From positions 1 to 64,000 of the forward strand of contig NZ_AQXQ01000010.1 of assembly GCF_000376865.1 (NCBI RefSeq): a stretch of 64,000 nt of DNA, read 5' to 3'. The notes beneath the pieces were generated by a model. That model saw nothing but the letters and a program-made list of their open reading frames with translations. It made no database searches and was not told the DNA's origin. Both the position numbers and the translations under genes were made by a program. Source of the DNA: Thioalkalivibrio sp. ALJ7. Its GTDB lineage: Bacteria; Pseudomonadota; Gammaproteobacteria; Ectothiorhodospirales; Ectothiorhodospiraceae. Within the stretch, counting starts at the first letter, position 1. Every line of letters begins with the position of its first letter. This document shows positions 56,846-64,000 of the stretch, one piece after another.

Positions 56846-57046
56846 TTACCAGTCCATGGCTTCGTGGGGGGTGTCGAGGTCGAAGTCGTCCTGGAGGTGG
56901 GCGCGCAGGGCGCGTTCTTCCATCAGGCGTTCGAGGGTACGGCGGGCGGCGTGACGGGCCGGACCGCGGTCGTTGACGAGCTGATCTTCGAACAGGCTGG
57001 CGATCTCGTCGGCGCCATCGGCCGAGAAGTCGATCGTCGGGTCCAT
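56846..57046 (-). CDS. Small PA3496-like acidic protein
   Basis: This 66-residue, acidic protein has a helical C-terminal half, ARRTLERLMEERALRAHLQD followed by DFDLD. The Arg/Glu pattern resembles the small PA3496 family linked to envelope integrity in Pseudomonas. The identification rests on that short segment only. AGGAGA precedes the ATG at 57046. It is transcribed alone, divergent from msrP. Confidence 0.55.
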   Translation of the reverse strand: MDPTIDFSADGADEIASLFEDQLVNDRGPARHAARRTLERLMEERALRAHLQDDFDLDTPHEAMDW

Positions 57047-57260
57047 TGTCGGGTCTCCTGACAAGCCGGCCGGGCCATCCCGGACTGCGGTATCAGAAAA
57101 GTCTTATAAAGTCTTCCGGCCGGTTCGCAAGCAGAAAATTCTTATTGTTCAGTAGTTCGCCTTATAGGCTCCTGGTGCCGAACTCACGGGCGCGGTTCTG
57201 GTCCATCGTGCACGAATGGCGACGCTTTCCGCCGCCACCGAACAGTCGTGAGGGCAGGCC

Positions 57261-58235
57261 ATGTTGATCCGCACCCGACATCGTTCCGAATGTTCCCATA
57301 GTGAGGTCACCCCACGGGAGGTCTACGCCCGCCGGCGCGAGTTTCTGCGGACCAGTATCGGGCTGGGAGCCGGGTTGGCGCTGGGTGGACTCGGGATGAG
57401 TGCGCCGGCGGCGGCCGCGCTGCGTGGCTACGAGCTGGAATTCGAGCCCAGTGATTTCTCCACGGACGAGTCGAAGACCTCCCTTGATGAGATTACGAGC
57501 TACAACAATTTTTTCGAGATGGGGCCGGGCAAGAGTGACCCGAAGACCTACGCCGACCAGCTGAAGACGGACCCCTGGACGATCACGGTGGACGGGCTCT
57601 GCGAAAACCCGGGCGAGTATGCGGTGGAGGACTTCATCAACCCGTGGTCGCTGGAAGAGCGGATTTATCGCATGCGCTGTGTCGAGGGCTGGTCGATGGT
57701 GATCCCGTGGATCGGCTTTGAGCTGAATCGCATTATCGAGAAGGCGGCGCCGCGTGGCGATGCGCGTTATGTGGCCTTCGAGAGCATCTACGACCCGGAC
57801 AACCTGCGGGGTCAACGTCGGCGCCCCAGAGCTTCCGGTGGGCTGGAGTGGCCTTACACGGAAGGGCTACGCATGGACGAGGCGATGCATCCGCTGACGA
57901 TCCTGGCCGTGGGCCTGTACGACGAGGTATTACCCAACCAGAACGGGGCACCGATCCGGCTGGTGGTGCCGTGGAAGTACGGCTTCAAGAGCATCAAGTC
58001 GATCCAGCACATCCGCTTTGTCGAGGCGCAACCGCCGACGCTTTGGAATCAGGCGCAGCCGGATGAATACGGTTTCTATAGCAACGTGAACCCGGACGTG
58101 GACCACCCGCGCTGGTCGCAACGCACCGAGCGGCGCATTGGCGAGTTCCGCCGCCGCCGAACCGAGATGTTCAACGGCTACGGGGACGAGGTAGCGTCGC
58201 TGTACGATGGCATGGATCTGCGCGAGCATTTCTGA
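57261..58235 (+). CDS. msrP: Protein-methionine-sulfoxide reductase catalytic subunit MsrP
   Basis: This 324-residue periplasmic molybdoenzyme repairs oxidised methionines in envelope proteins. A Tat signal is visible, RRREFLRTSIGLGAGLAL (residues 24-41). The molybdenum-ligand Cys140 lies in IYRMRCVEGWSMVIPW. The segment PLTILAVGLYDEVLPNQNGA and the ending FNGYGDEVASLYDGMDLREH are typical of YedY/MsrP. ATG 57261 gives a normal n-region for Tat. It receives electrons from MsrQ, encoded 25 bases downstream. Confidence 0.95.
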   Translation: MLIRTRHRSECSHSEVTPREVYARRREFLRTSIGLGAGLALGGLGMSAPAAAALRGYELEFEPSDFSTDESKTSLDEITSYNNFFEMGPGKSDPKTYADQLKTDPWTITVDGLCENPGEYAVEDFINPWSLEERIYRMRCVEGWSMVIPWIGFELNRIIEKAAPRGDARYVAFESIYDPDNLRGQRRRPRASGGLEWPYTEGLRMDEAMHPLTILAVGLYDEVLPNQNGAPIRLVVPWKYGFKSIKSIQHIRFVEAQPPTLWNQAQPDEYGFYSNVNPDVDHPRWSQRTERRIGEFRRRRTEMFNGYGDEVASLYDGMDLREHF

Positions 58236-58260
58236 TGGGGCCCACCCTGAGGAGGCTCGT

Positions 58261-58905
58261 GTGACCGCTTCGCGGCGCCAGCGCGCGCAGCCACCCAGAG
58301 GCGTATGGACAGCGGTGCTGCTGCTATCGCTGGTCCCGGCCATCTGGATCGGCATGCGCGCGCTTGGACTGTTGGGTGGCTTAGGCGTCAATCCGATTGA
58401 GAAATTACTGGAGCTTTCCGGCACGCACGCCATGATCGCGCTGCTGATTGCGCTCTCGGTGACCCCACTACGGCAGATGACCGGGCTCGCCTGGATCGTG
58501 CGCCTGCGCCGGATGCTGGGATTGGTGGCATTTGGCTATGTGACCGCCCACGCCCTGATCTGGCTGGGGGTGGATCTGTTTTTCGACTGGGAGCTGGTGC
58601 TCTACGACCTCACCGAGCGTCCGTTCGTGATGGTGGGGTTTGCCGCCTGGTTGATCCTTCTGGTGCTCGCCGTCACGTCCACCAATGCCGCGCAGCGCTG
58701 GCTCAAGAAGAAATGGGTCTTGCTGCACCGCGGCGTCTACGTGGCCGGCGTGCTGGCGGTGCTGCACTTCCTGTGGCTGGCCCGAGCCGACTATGCCGAG
58801 GTCGCGCTGTACGCGGCCATCCTGGCGTTCTTGCTCGGCTGGCGCGTCGTCTACCGCTGGCAAACCCGACGGCGTATCCACGCCCGCCGCCACGCCCCCG
58901 CCTGA
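58261..58905 (+). CDS. msrQ: Heme-binding membrane subunit MsrQ
   Basis: This 214-residue inner-membrane ferric-reductase-like protein has six helices. Heme-ligand His residues are seen in LSGTHAMIALLIALSVTPLR, FGYVTAHALIWLGVDL and KKWVLLHRGVYVAGVLAVLH. It passes electrons from quinols or flavins to MsrP. The GTG at 58261 follows GAGGAGG and gives the family's usual length. Both genes of the system are complete. Confidence 0.94.
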   Translation: MTASRRQRAQPPRGVWTAVLLLSLVPAIWIGMRALGLLGGLGVNPIEKLLELSGTHAMIALLIALSVTPLRQMTGLAWIVRLRRMLGLVAFGYVTAHALIWLGVDLFFDWELVLYDLTERPFVMVGFAAWLILLVLAVTSTNAAQRWLKKKWVLLHRGVYVAGVLAVLHFLWLARADYAEVALYAAILAFLLGWRVVYRWQTRRRIHARRHAPA

Positions 58906-58925
58906 AGGTGTAGGTCAAGGGCCCT

Positions 58926-59168
58926 TTTTTCACCACGAAGCGCACGAAGGCACGAAGAAGGGCAAAAGGCTTGTAACCACAGAGTTCACAGAGAACACGG
59001 AGAACGGAAACCGTAACAAGTGATTAGCGGAACTGCGGCCGGACAGTAGGGCGATGGGCCAAAGTCCGGCTCTGTGCCTGTAATCCTTTGATCTGCTCCG
59101 TGCCCTCCGTGGTTCAATCGCCCTTGACCCGGCCCTTCTTCGTGCCTTCGTGTACTTCGTGGTGAACA
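58926..59168 (+). repeat. Inverted-repeat cassette, family C, copy 3
   Basis: CACCACGAAGCGCACGAAGG and ACCACAGAGTTCACAGAGAA at the left are mirrored by TGCTCCGTGCCCTCCGTGGT and TTCTTCGTGCCTTCGTGTAC at the right. This copy shows the clearest nested order: outer ACGAAG arms and inner ACAGAG arms around a short core. No gene lies inside. Confidence 0.75.
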
Positions 59169-59188
59169 AAAGGCCTTTGACCGCGCCC

Positions 59189-60118
59189 TTACGAAGCGCG
59201 CTGGCCGGCGTTGAGGGTGACGAGGAATTCGAGGAGGGCCTTTTGGGCGTGGAGGCGGTTTTCGGCCTCGTCCCAGACGACGCTTTGCGGGCCTTCGAGG
59301 ACCTCGGTGGAGACCTCTTCCTCGCGGTGCGCGGGGAGGCAGTGCATGAACAGGGCGTCGTCGTTGGCCAGCTGCATCAGGTCCGCATCCACGAAGAAGC
59401 CGGAGAAGGCCCGGCGGCGGGCGCTCTTTTCCTGTTCCTGACCCATGCTGGCCCAGACATCGGTGACGACCAGGTCCGCGCCCTCGGCGGCGGCGCGGGC
59501 ATCTCGCGTCAGCTCGAAATGGCTCTGGGTGGTGTCGACCACGCTGGGTTCCGGGTCGTAGCCCTCGGGGCAGGCGGCGACTAGCTGGAAGTCCAGCGAA
59601 CGCGCCGCGTACATGTAGCTGTGACACATGTTGTTGCCGTCACCGATCCAGGCCACGCGTTTGCCGCGAATGTCGCCGCGGTGCTCGAAGTACGTTTGCA
59701 GGTCTGCCAGCAGCTGAGCCGGGTGTTCCAGGTCGGTCAGGCCATTGATCACGGGCACGGACGAGTGTTTGGCGAACAGTTCGAGCTTCTCGTGCTCGTA
59801 GGTGCGGATCATCACGCAGTCGACCATGCGCGACAGCACTCGGGCGGTGTCCTCAATCGGCTCGCCGCGGCCTAGCTGAGTGTCGCGTGGGGACAGGAAT
59901 AGGGCATTCCCACCCAGTTGCTGCATGCCCACTTCGAATGACACCCGGGTCCGGGTCGAGGATTTCTCGAAGATCATGCCCAGGGTTTTGCCGCGCAGCA
60001 GGTCGTCGTGATGCTCGCCGCTCTTCAGTTGCTGCTTGAGCTCGATGGCCCGCTGCAGCAGGGCACGGGTTTCGTCTCCGGAGAGATCGAGGAACGAGAG
60101 ATAGTGACGTGGGTTCAT
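59189..60118 (-). CDS. argF: Ornithine carbamoyltransferase
   Basis: This 309-residue enzyme joins carbamoyl phosphate and ornithine to form citrulline in arginine synthesis. The carbamoyl-phosphate motif is [10 protein letters not shown] (STRTR at 54-58). The ornithine side has [16 protein letters not shown] and [20 protein letters not shown], and the C-terminal catalytic motif is [14 protein letters not shown]. Length and motifs are standard. The ATG overlaps the argD stop as ATGA, giving an argD-argF operon. Confidence 0.96.
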   Translation of the reverse strand: MNPRHYLSFLDLSGDETRALLQRAIELKQQLKSGEHHDDLLRGKTLGMIFEKSSTRTRVSFEVGMQQLGGNALFLSPRDTQLGRGEPIEDTARVLSRMVDCVMIRTYEHEKLELFAKHSSVPVINGLTDLEHPAQLLADLQTYFEHRGDIRGKRVAWIGDGNNMCHSYMYAARSLDFQLVAACPEGYDPEPSVVDTTQSHFELTRDARAAAEGADLVVTDVWASMGQEQEKSARRRAFSGFFVDADLMQLANDDALFMHCLPAHREEEVSTEVLEGPQSVVWDEAENRLHAQKALLEFLVTLNAGQRAS

Positions 60119-61311
60119 GCAGAGACCTCATTGACGGGTTTGGACGTCAGAAAGGCGTCCACCAGGTCGGAGACGGTTATGGCGATCTGTTCGACCTGCT
60201 CGTCGTCGATGATCAGCGGCGGGAGCAGGCGGATGACCGACCCGGCGGTGACGTTGAGGACCAGGCCCCGTTCCAGGGCCGCCATGACCAGTTCGCCTGC
60301 GGGACGGTCGAGTTCGACCCCGATCATCAGGCCGCGTCCGCGTACGGCCACCACGCCCGTGTGGTCCTCCAGACGCTGGCGCAGGCGTTGCAGGAGCAGC
60401 TCGCCCTGGCGTGCGGCCTGCTCGCACAGGGCCTCGTCCTGCATCACATCGAGCACGGCCAGGGCCGCGCGACAGACCAGCGGGTTGCCGCCGAAGGTGG
60501 TGCCATGCATGCCTGGGTTGAACAGCTCGCGGGCCGCGCCGGCCACCAGGTTGGCGCCGATCGGGATGCCGTTACCGAGGCCCTTGGCCAGGCTCAGTAC
60601 GTCCGGGGTGATGCCCTCGTGCTGGAAGGCGAACCAGTATCCAGTGCGGCCGATGCCGGCCTGGATCTCGTCCAGCATCAGCAACCAGTCCTTGCGGTCG
60701 GCCAGGTCGCGCAGCTGGCGCAGGTAACCGGGCGGCGGGACATGGATGCCGCCTTCGCCGGTAACCGGCTCGACCAGGATGGCGACCACGTCGGGGTCTT
60801 CGGCCAGGGCCTCGACAGCGGCCGCATCCCCGTGCGGGACGTGCACGAAGCCTTCCACTAGTGGCTCGAAACCTTCGCGGATTTTGGCGTTCCCGGTGGC
60901 GGACAGCGTGGCCATGGTGCGGCCGTGGAAGCTGCCTTCCATCACGATGATCTTCGGCGTGCCAATGCCCTTGGCGCGGCCATGCAGACGCGCGAGCTTG
61001 ATCGCCGCCTCGTTGGCTTCCGCCCCGGAGTTGCAGAAGAAGGCGCGGTCCATGCCGGACAGGGCGCACAGGCGCCGGGCGAGTTGCTCCTGTAGCGGGA
61101 TGCGGTAGAGGTTAGAGGTATGGACCAGCGTGTTGGCCTGGTCGCAGACGGCATGCGCCACCTTGGGGTGGGCGTGTCCCAGCCCGCACACGGCGATGCC
61201 AGAGAGCGCGTCCAGATAGCGGTTGCCCTCGGTGTCCCACAGCCAGGCGCCTTCGCCGCGTGCGAATGCGATCGGCAGGCGGTTGTAGGTGTTCTGCAGG
61301 GCATCATTCAT
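60115..61311 (-). CDS. argD: Acetylornithine aminotransferase
   Basis: This 398-residue class III PLP enzyme converts N-acetylglutamate semialdehyde to acetylornithine. It has [20 protein letters not shown] near the start, the cofactor segment [18 protein letters not shown], the Asp of [15 protein letters not shown] and the PLP lysine in [18 protein letters not shown]. The ATG at 61311 follows GGAGAAA; residues upstream are unconserved. It is the first gene of the argD-argF pair. Some ArgD enzymes also serve lysine synthesis. Confidence 0.94.
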   Translation of the reverse strand: MNDALQNTYNRLPIAFARGEGAWLWDTEGNRYLDALSGIAVCGLGHAHPKVAHAVCDQANTLVHTSNLYRIPLQEQLARRLCALSGMDRAFFCNSGAEANEAAIKLARLHGRAKGIGTPKIIVMEGSFHGRTMATLSATGNAKIREGFEPLVEGFVHVPHGDAAAVEALAEDPDVVAILVEPVTGEGGIHVPPPGYLRQLRDLADRKDWLLMLDEIQAGIGRTGYWFAFQHEGITPDVLSLAKGLGNGIPIGANLVAGAARELFNPGMHGTTFGGNPLVCRAALAVLDVMQDEALCEQAARQGELLLQRLRQRLEDHTGVVAVRGRGLMIGVELDRPAGELVMAALERGLVLNVTAGSVIRLLPPLIIDDEQVEQIAITVSDLVDAFLTSKPVNEVSA

Positions 61312-61315
61312 GGGT

Positions 61316-61353
61316 TTCTCCAAAACCAAAGAGCCGGCGGAGGACCGCCGGCT
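61316..61353 (-). terminator. Intrinsic terminator of sodB
   Basis: On the minus strand GAGCCGGCGG-TCCT-CCGCCGGCTC forms a 10-bp stem followed by TTTGGTTTT. It lies 60 bases after the sodB stop and just before argD, so it separates the two transcripts. Confidence 0.85.
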
Positions 61354-61413
61354 CGATGAAAGGCGTGGCCGCGTCATGCAGCCAAAAACGCCTAGTGTAA
61401 GCCGCTTGGGGCT

Positions 61414-61995
61414 TTACTTCATCTGCTGGGCAACAAAGTCCCAGTTCACCACGGCCCAGAAGTTTTCCAGGTACTTCGGGCGCGCGTTGCGGTAGTCGAT
61501 GTAGTAGGCGTGCTCCCAGACGTCGCAGGTCAGCAGCGGGGTCTTGCCGTCGCGCATCGGGTTGGCGGCGTTGGAGGTGTTCACGATCTCGACGGAACCA
61601 TCGCTGTTCTGCACCAGCCAGGTCCAGCCGGAGCCGAAGTTGCCGACCGCGGATTCGTTGAACTTCTCCTTGAAGGCGTCGAACGAACCGAAGGCGCTGT
61701 TGATCGCATCGGCCAGCTTGCCGGACGGCTCGCCGCCGGCATTCGGGGCCATGCAATTGAAGTAGAAGGTGTGGTTCCAGACCTGGGCACCGTTATTGAA
61801 GATGCCGCCGGCCGGGGCCTTCTTGACGATGTCTTCCAGCGAGGCGTTCTCGAACTCGGAACCCGGCAGCAGGCCGTTCAGCTTGGTCACGTAGGTCGCG
61901 TGGTGCTTGTCGTGATGGTATTCCAGCGTCTCGGCGGAGATGTGCGGCTCCAGCGCGTTCTTGGCATAGGGCAGTTCGGGCAGTTCGTAGGCCAT
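61414..61995 (-). CDS. sodB: Superoxide dismutase (Fe type)
   Basis: This 193-residue enzyme dismutates superoxide in the cytoplasm. The start is MAYELPELPYAKNALEPHIS. Metal ligands lie in ETLEYHHDKHHATYV, QVWNHTFYFNCM and CDVWEHAYYIDYRN (Asp and His). The segment FNNGAQVWNHTFYF and the short length favour the iron form over Mn-SOD. AGGAG precedes the ATG at 61995. A strong terminator follows the gene. Confidence 0.95.
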   Translation of the reverse strand: MAYELPELPYAKNALEPHISAETLEYHHDKHHATYVTKLNGLLPGSEFENASLEDIVKKAPAGGIFNNGAQVWNHTFYFNCMAPNAGGEPSGKLADAINSAFGSFDAFKEKFNESAVGNFGSGWTWLVQNSDGSVEIVNTSNAANPMRDGKTPLLTCDVWEHAYYIDYRNARPKYLENFWAVVNWDFVAQQMK

Positions 61996-62203
61996 GAAAG
62001 ACTCCTTGTACTGTGTCGTGAGAAACTGCGTGGCGGCGCGCCCCGAAGCAGGACCGCCGCCGAACTCGACAACGATAGTCACCTTGCCCAAGCGATGCAA
62101 TTTCCGATGATTCAGGTTGGTCTTGTAATGGGGGGAAAACTGTTCTCGATTAGTGTTTCTTCAGTGGTTTTTCGAATCCCTGATCGCCTGAAAGACGAGG
62201 TAG

Positions 62204-63706
62204 ATGGCCGATCGTGACGATAGTACGCAGCCGGACCAGGCGGAGTTGCCTGGAAAAACGCCGGTGAACTGGCGCGGCCGGTTCGGGTTGCTGCTTGGGC
62301 CACTGATCTTCGCGCTGTTCCTGATAGCGCCGGCACCGGCAGGCTTCGATCCCGCCGCCTGGTGGGTGCTGGGGCTGACTCTGTTCATGGCGATCTGGTG
62401 GATTAGCGAGGCTTTGCCGTTGCCGGTGACGGCGTTGCTGCCGATCGCGATCCTGCCGATCCTCGACATCACGTCGATGGAGTCGGCGACCGCCCCCTAT
62501 GCCAACCCCATCATCTTTCTCTTTATGGGCGGGTTTGCGATCGCTCTGGCGGTTCAACGCTGGGACCTGCACCGGCGCATGGCGCTGGCGATTGTGGCGC
62601 GCTCCGGTAATCGTCTGCATATGCTGGTCGGGGCCTTCATGCTGGCGACCGCTGGGCTGTCGATGTGGGTCAGCAATACCGCGACCGCGGCGCTGATGCT
62701 GCCGATTGCCCTGTCCGTCCTGGGCCTGATTGAGCGGGGTGCCCCGCCGCAAGAGCAGGATGTGGCCTCGCGGCGCCCTGCGCTGGCCTTGCTATTGGGG
62801 ATCGCGTTCGCGGCGAACATCGGCGGTATGGCCACCATCATTGGGTCGCCACCGAACGCCCTGACCGCGGCCTATCTTGGGGACCGGCACGGGATTGAGA
62901 TCGGTTTTCTGGAATGGATGACCCTGGGATTGCCGCTGGCCGCGATTCTATTGGCGATGGCCTGGTGGCTACTGACGCAATGGGTGTTTCCTGTGCACCG
63001 GGTGGAGCTGAGCGGTCTACGTAGCTTGCTGGACGAGCAGCGAGCCTCTGTCGGTCGATGGTCGGCGGCGGAGAAACGGGTGGCGGGGGTGTTCGTGCTG
63101 GTCGCGCTGGCGTGGCTGACCCGGCCATCGCTGGAGGGGCTGCTGCCGATCTCGTTGACTGATGCTGGAATCGCGATTCTGGGTGCGGGGTTGTTGTTCC
63201 TGATCCCCTCGGGCTCGCGCGAGCAGCGCCGCCTGCTGACTTGGGACAACACCCGCGAACTACCCTGGGGTGTACTCCTTCTGGTCGGCGGCGGGTTGAG
63301 CCTGGGGGCGGCGATCGAGTCCAGCGGGCTGGCGGCGCTGGCGGCCGATGCGCTGGTGGTCGCACAGGTCTGGCCACTCATCTTGATCATGGCCGGCGTG
63401 GCTTTGCTGACGATGACGCTCAGTCATGTGACCAGTAACACCGCGACGGCGGCTACGTTGCTGCCCCTGGTGACCGCGTTCGCCTTGAGCATGGATGTGC
63501 CCGTGTTGTTGCTCGCACTACCCGTCGCGTTTGCTGCTTCGGTGGCTTTCATGCTGCCGGTGGCGACCCCGCCGAATGCCATCGTGTTCGCCAGCAATCG
63601 GTTGCGAGTGCTGGATATGGTGCGCGGTGGCGCGCTGTTGTCGGTGGTCGCGTTGGTTCTGATCAGCCTGGCGGTCTATGTCTTTGCCGAGGCGTTTTTG
63701 CTATAG
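62204..63706 (+). CDS. SLC13/DASS-family anion or dicarboxylate transporter
   Basis: This 500-residue inner-membrane transporter has about 11-13 helices. Two inverted-repeat SNT motifs mark the family, WVSNTATAALMLPIA (about residue 160) and HVTSNTATAATLLPL (about 410). Each is associated with an N/P-rich hairpin (IGSPPNALTAAYL and VATPPNAIVFASN). Family members couple Na+ to uptake of dicarboxylates, sulfate or other anions, and the substrate is not clear here. The gene is monocistronic and divergent from sodB. Confidence 0.87.
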   Translation: MADRDDSTQPDQAELPGKTPVNWRGRFGLLLGPLIFALFLIAPAPAGFDPAAWWVLGLTLFMAIWWISEALPLPVTALLPIAILPILDITSMESATAPYANPIIFLFMGGFAIALAVQRWDLHRRMALAIVARSGNRLHMLVGAFMLATAGLSMWVSNTATAALMLPIALSVLGLIERGAPPQEQDVASRRPALALLLGIAFAANIGGMATIIGSPPNALTAAYLGDRHGIEIGFLEWMTLGLPLAAILLAMAWWLLTQWVFPVHRVELSGLRSLLDEQRASVGRWSAAEKRVAGVFVLVALAWLTRPSLEGLLPISLTDAGIAILGAGLLFLIPSGSREQRRLLTWDNTRELPWGVLLLVGGGLSLGAAIESSGLAALAADALVVAQVWPLILIMAGVALLTMTLSHVTSNTATAATLLPLVTAFALSMDVPVLLLALPVAFAASVAFMLPVATPPNAIVFASNRLRVLDMVRGGALLSVVALVLISLAVYVFAEAFLL

Positions 63707-64000
63707 GGAGACGCTGCTTTACGCGCGGGTTTGCGCTCGAGTCGCTTTGGCTTACATTTTATGCGCGGTTACTGCCGTGCAGCCATTCTGCACAAGGGAA
63801 TCGCAACGCGGTTCGCGCACCCGTTTCTGGTCAACAACGGCCGGCCGAGCCCGCTCTTTCAATCAGTGTCTCCCCAGCCGCTTACGCCCGGTCATGGGTC
63901 GGTGTCTCCCCGGTGTTCTTGTGGGGAAAAAGGCTCTACGGGGTTCAAGTTTTAGCATTCGCCGCCGCTAGTGGGGTGACGGACCTGACTTTCCCGCGGT
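63707..64000. other. Window end without recognised gene
   Basis: Short open frames cross this stretch, but none has a ribosome-binding site, signal or recognisable motif. The stretch is likely the intergenic region or the start of a feature continuing beyond the window. Confidence 0.4.

Noticed and set aside
63707-64000. Short open frames at the window end as a small gene.
   Set aside because: They lack ribosome-binding sites and recognisable motifs, and several frames are open at once.

Overview
The window reads as a stretch of chromosome from a high-GC gammaproteobacterium. The gene order smc-zipA-ligA, a fused ATP sulfurylase/APS kinase, a sigma-54-type pilA promoter, tandem mgtE genes and abundant Pseudomonas-style REP sequences with a RAYT transposase all fit. 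Ectothiorhodospiraceae (Thioalkalivibrio-like) is my best guess, but that is inference and not something the sequence proves.

Layout. 1-1254: an IS3-family element. 1400-7540: a small lipoprotein, a Rieske ferredoxin, a DUF1631 protein, CysZ-like and DUF3185 membrane proteins, an FGGY sugar kinase and queF. 7756-14676: smc, zipA and ligA (chromosome segregation, division, replication). 14745-15460: a RAYT gene between REP pairs. 15657-44548: a long surface-glycan region. It holds a WbpM/CapD-like dehydratase, an EPS-type MarR regulator, ugd, a PAPS synthase (sat-cysC fusion), then a run of toxin-antitoxin modules. After these come a PglK/MsbA-like ABC flippase, a sulfotransferase, six family-4 glycosyltransferases, one GT2, four P-loop kinase-like genes (one frameshifted), an SDR epimerase/reductase, an IS407-group element, a phosphoglycosyltransferase and an inverted methyltransferase/ATP-grasp module. 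44550-48735: repeats, two matching sRNA-like elements, a PIN/Phd module, a membrane protein and pilA. 48734-63706: two mgtE genes, a LolD/FtsX-type ABC system with an AttH-like lipoprotein, msrPQ, argD-argF, sodB and an SLC13 transporter.

How the glycan genes could work together (inference). The WbpM-like dehydratase and the SDR enzyme could make a UDP-6-deoxy-HexNAc. Ugd supplies UDP-glucuronate. The small phosphoglycosyltransferase starts the chain on undecaprenyl phosphate, the GT4/GT2 enzymes extend it, and the ABC half-transporter flips it. The PAPS synthase feeds the sulfotransferase, and the P-loop kinase-like proteins may phosphorylate the glycan or a precursor. No recognisable Wzx, Wzy, Wza or Wzc is present, so the final product (EPS, capsule, LPS or glycoprotein) cannot be assigned.

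The accessory regions show active decay and rearrangement. Two TA toxins (hicA, relE) and one P-loop gene carry apparent single-base frameshifts, and one transposase has a nonsense codon. An IS sits inside a REP hairpin with its 4-bp target duplication still visible. The phosphoglycosyltransferase is partly duplicated around an inverted cassette. AT-rich islands (about 26.1-29.3 kb and 30.3-31.1 kb) break the otherwise GC-rich sequence. No tRNA, rRNA or CRISPR array was seen.
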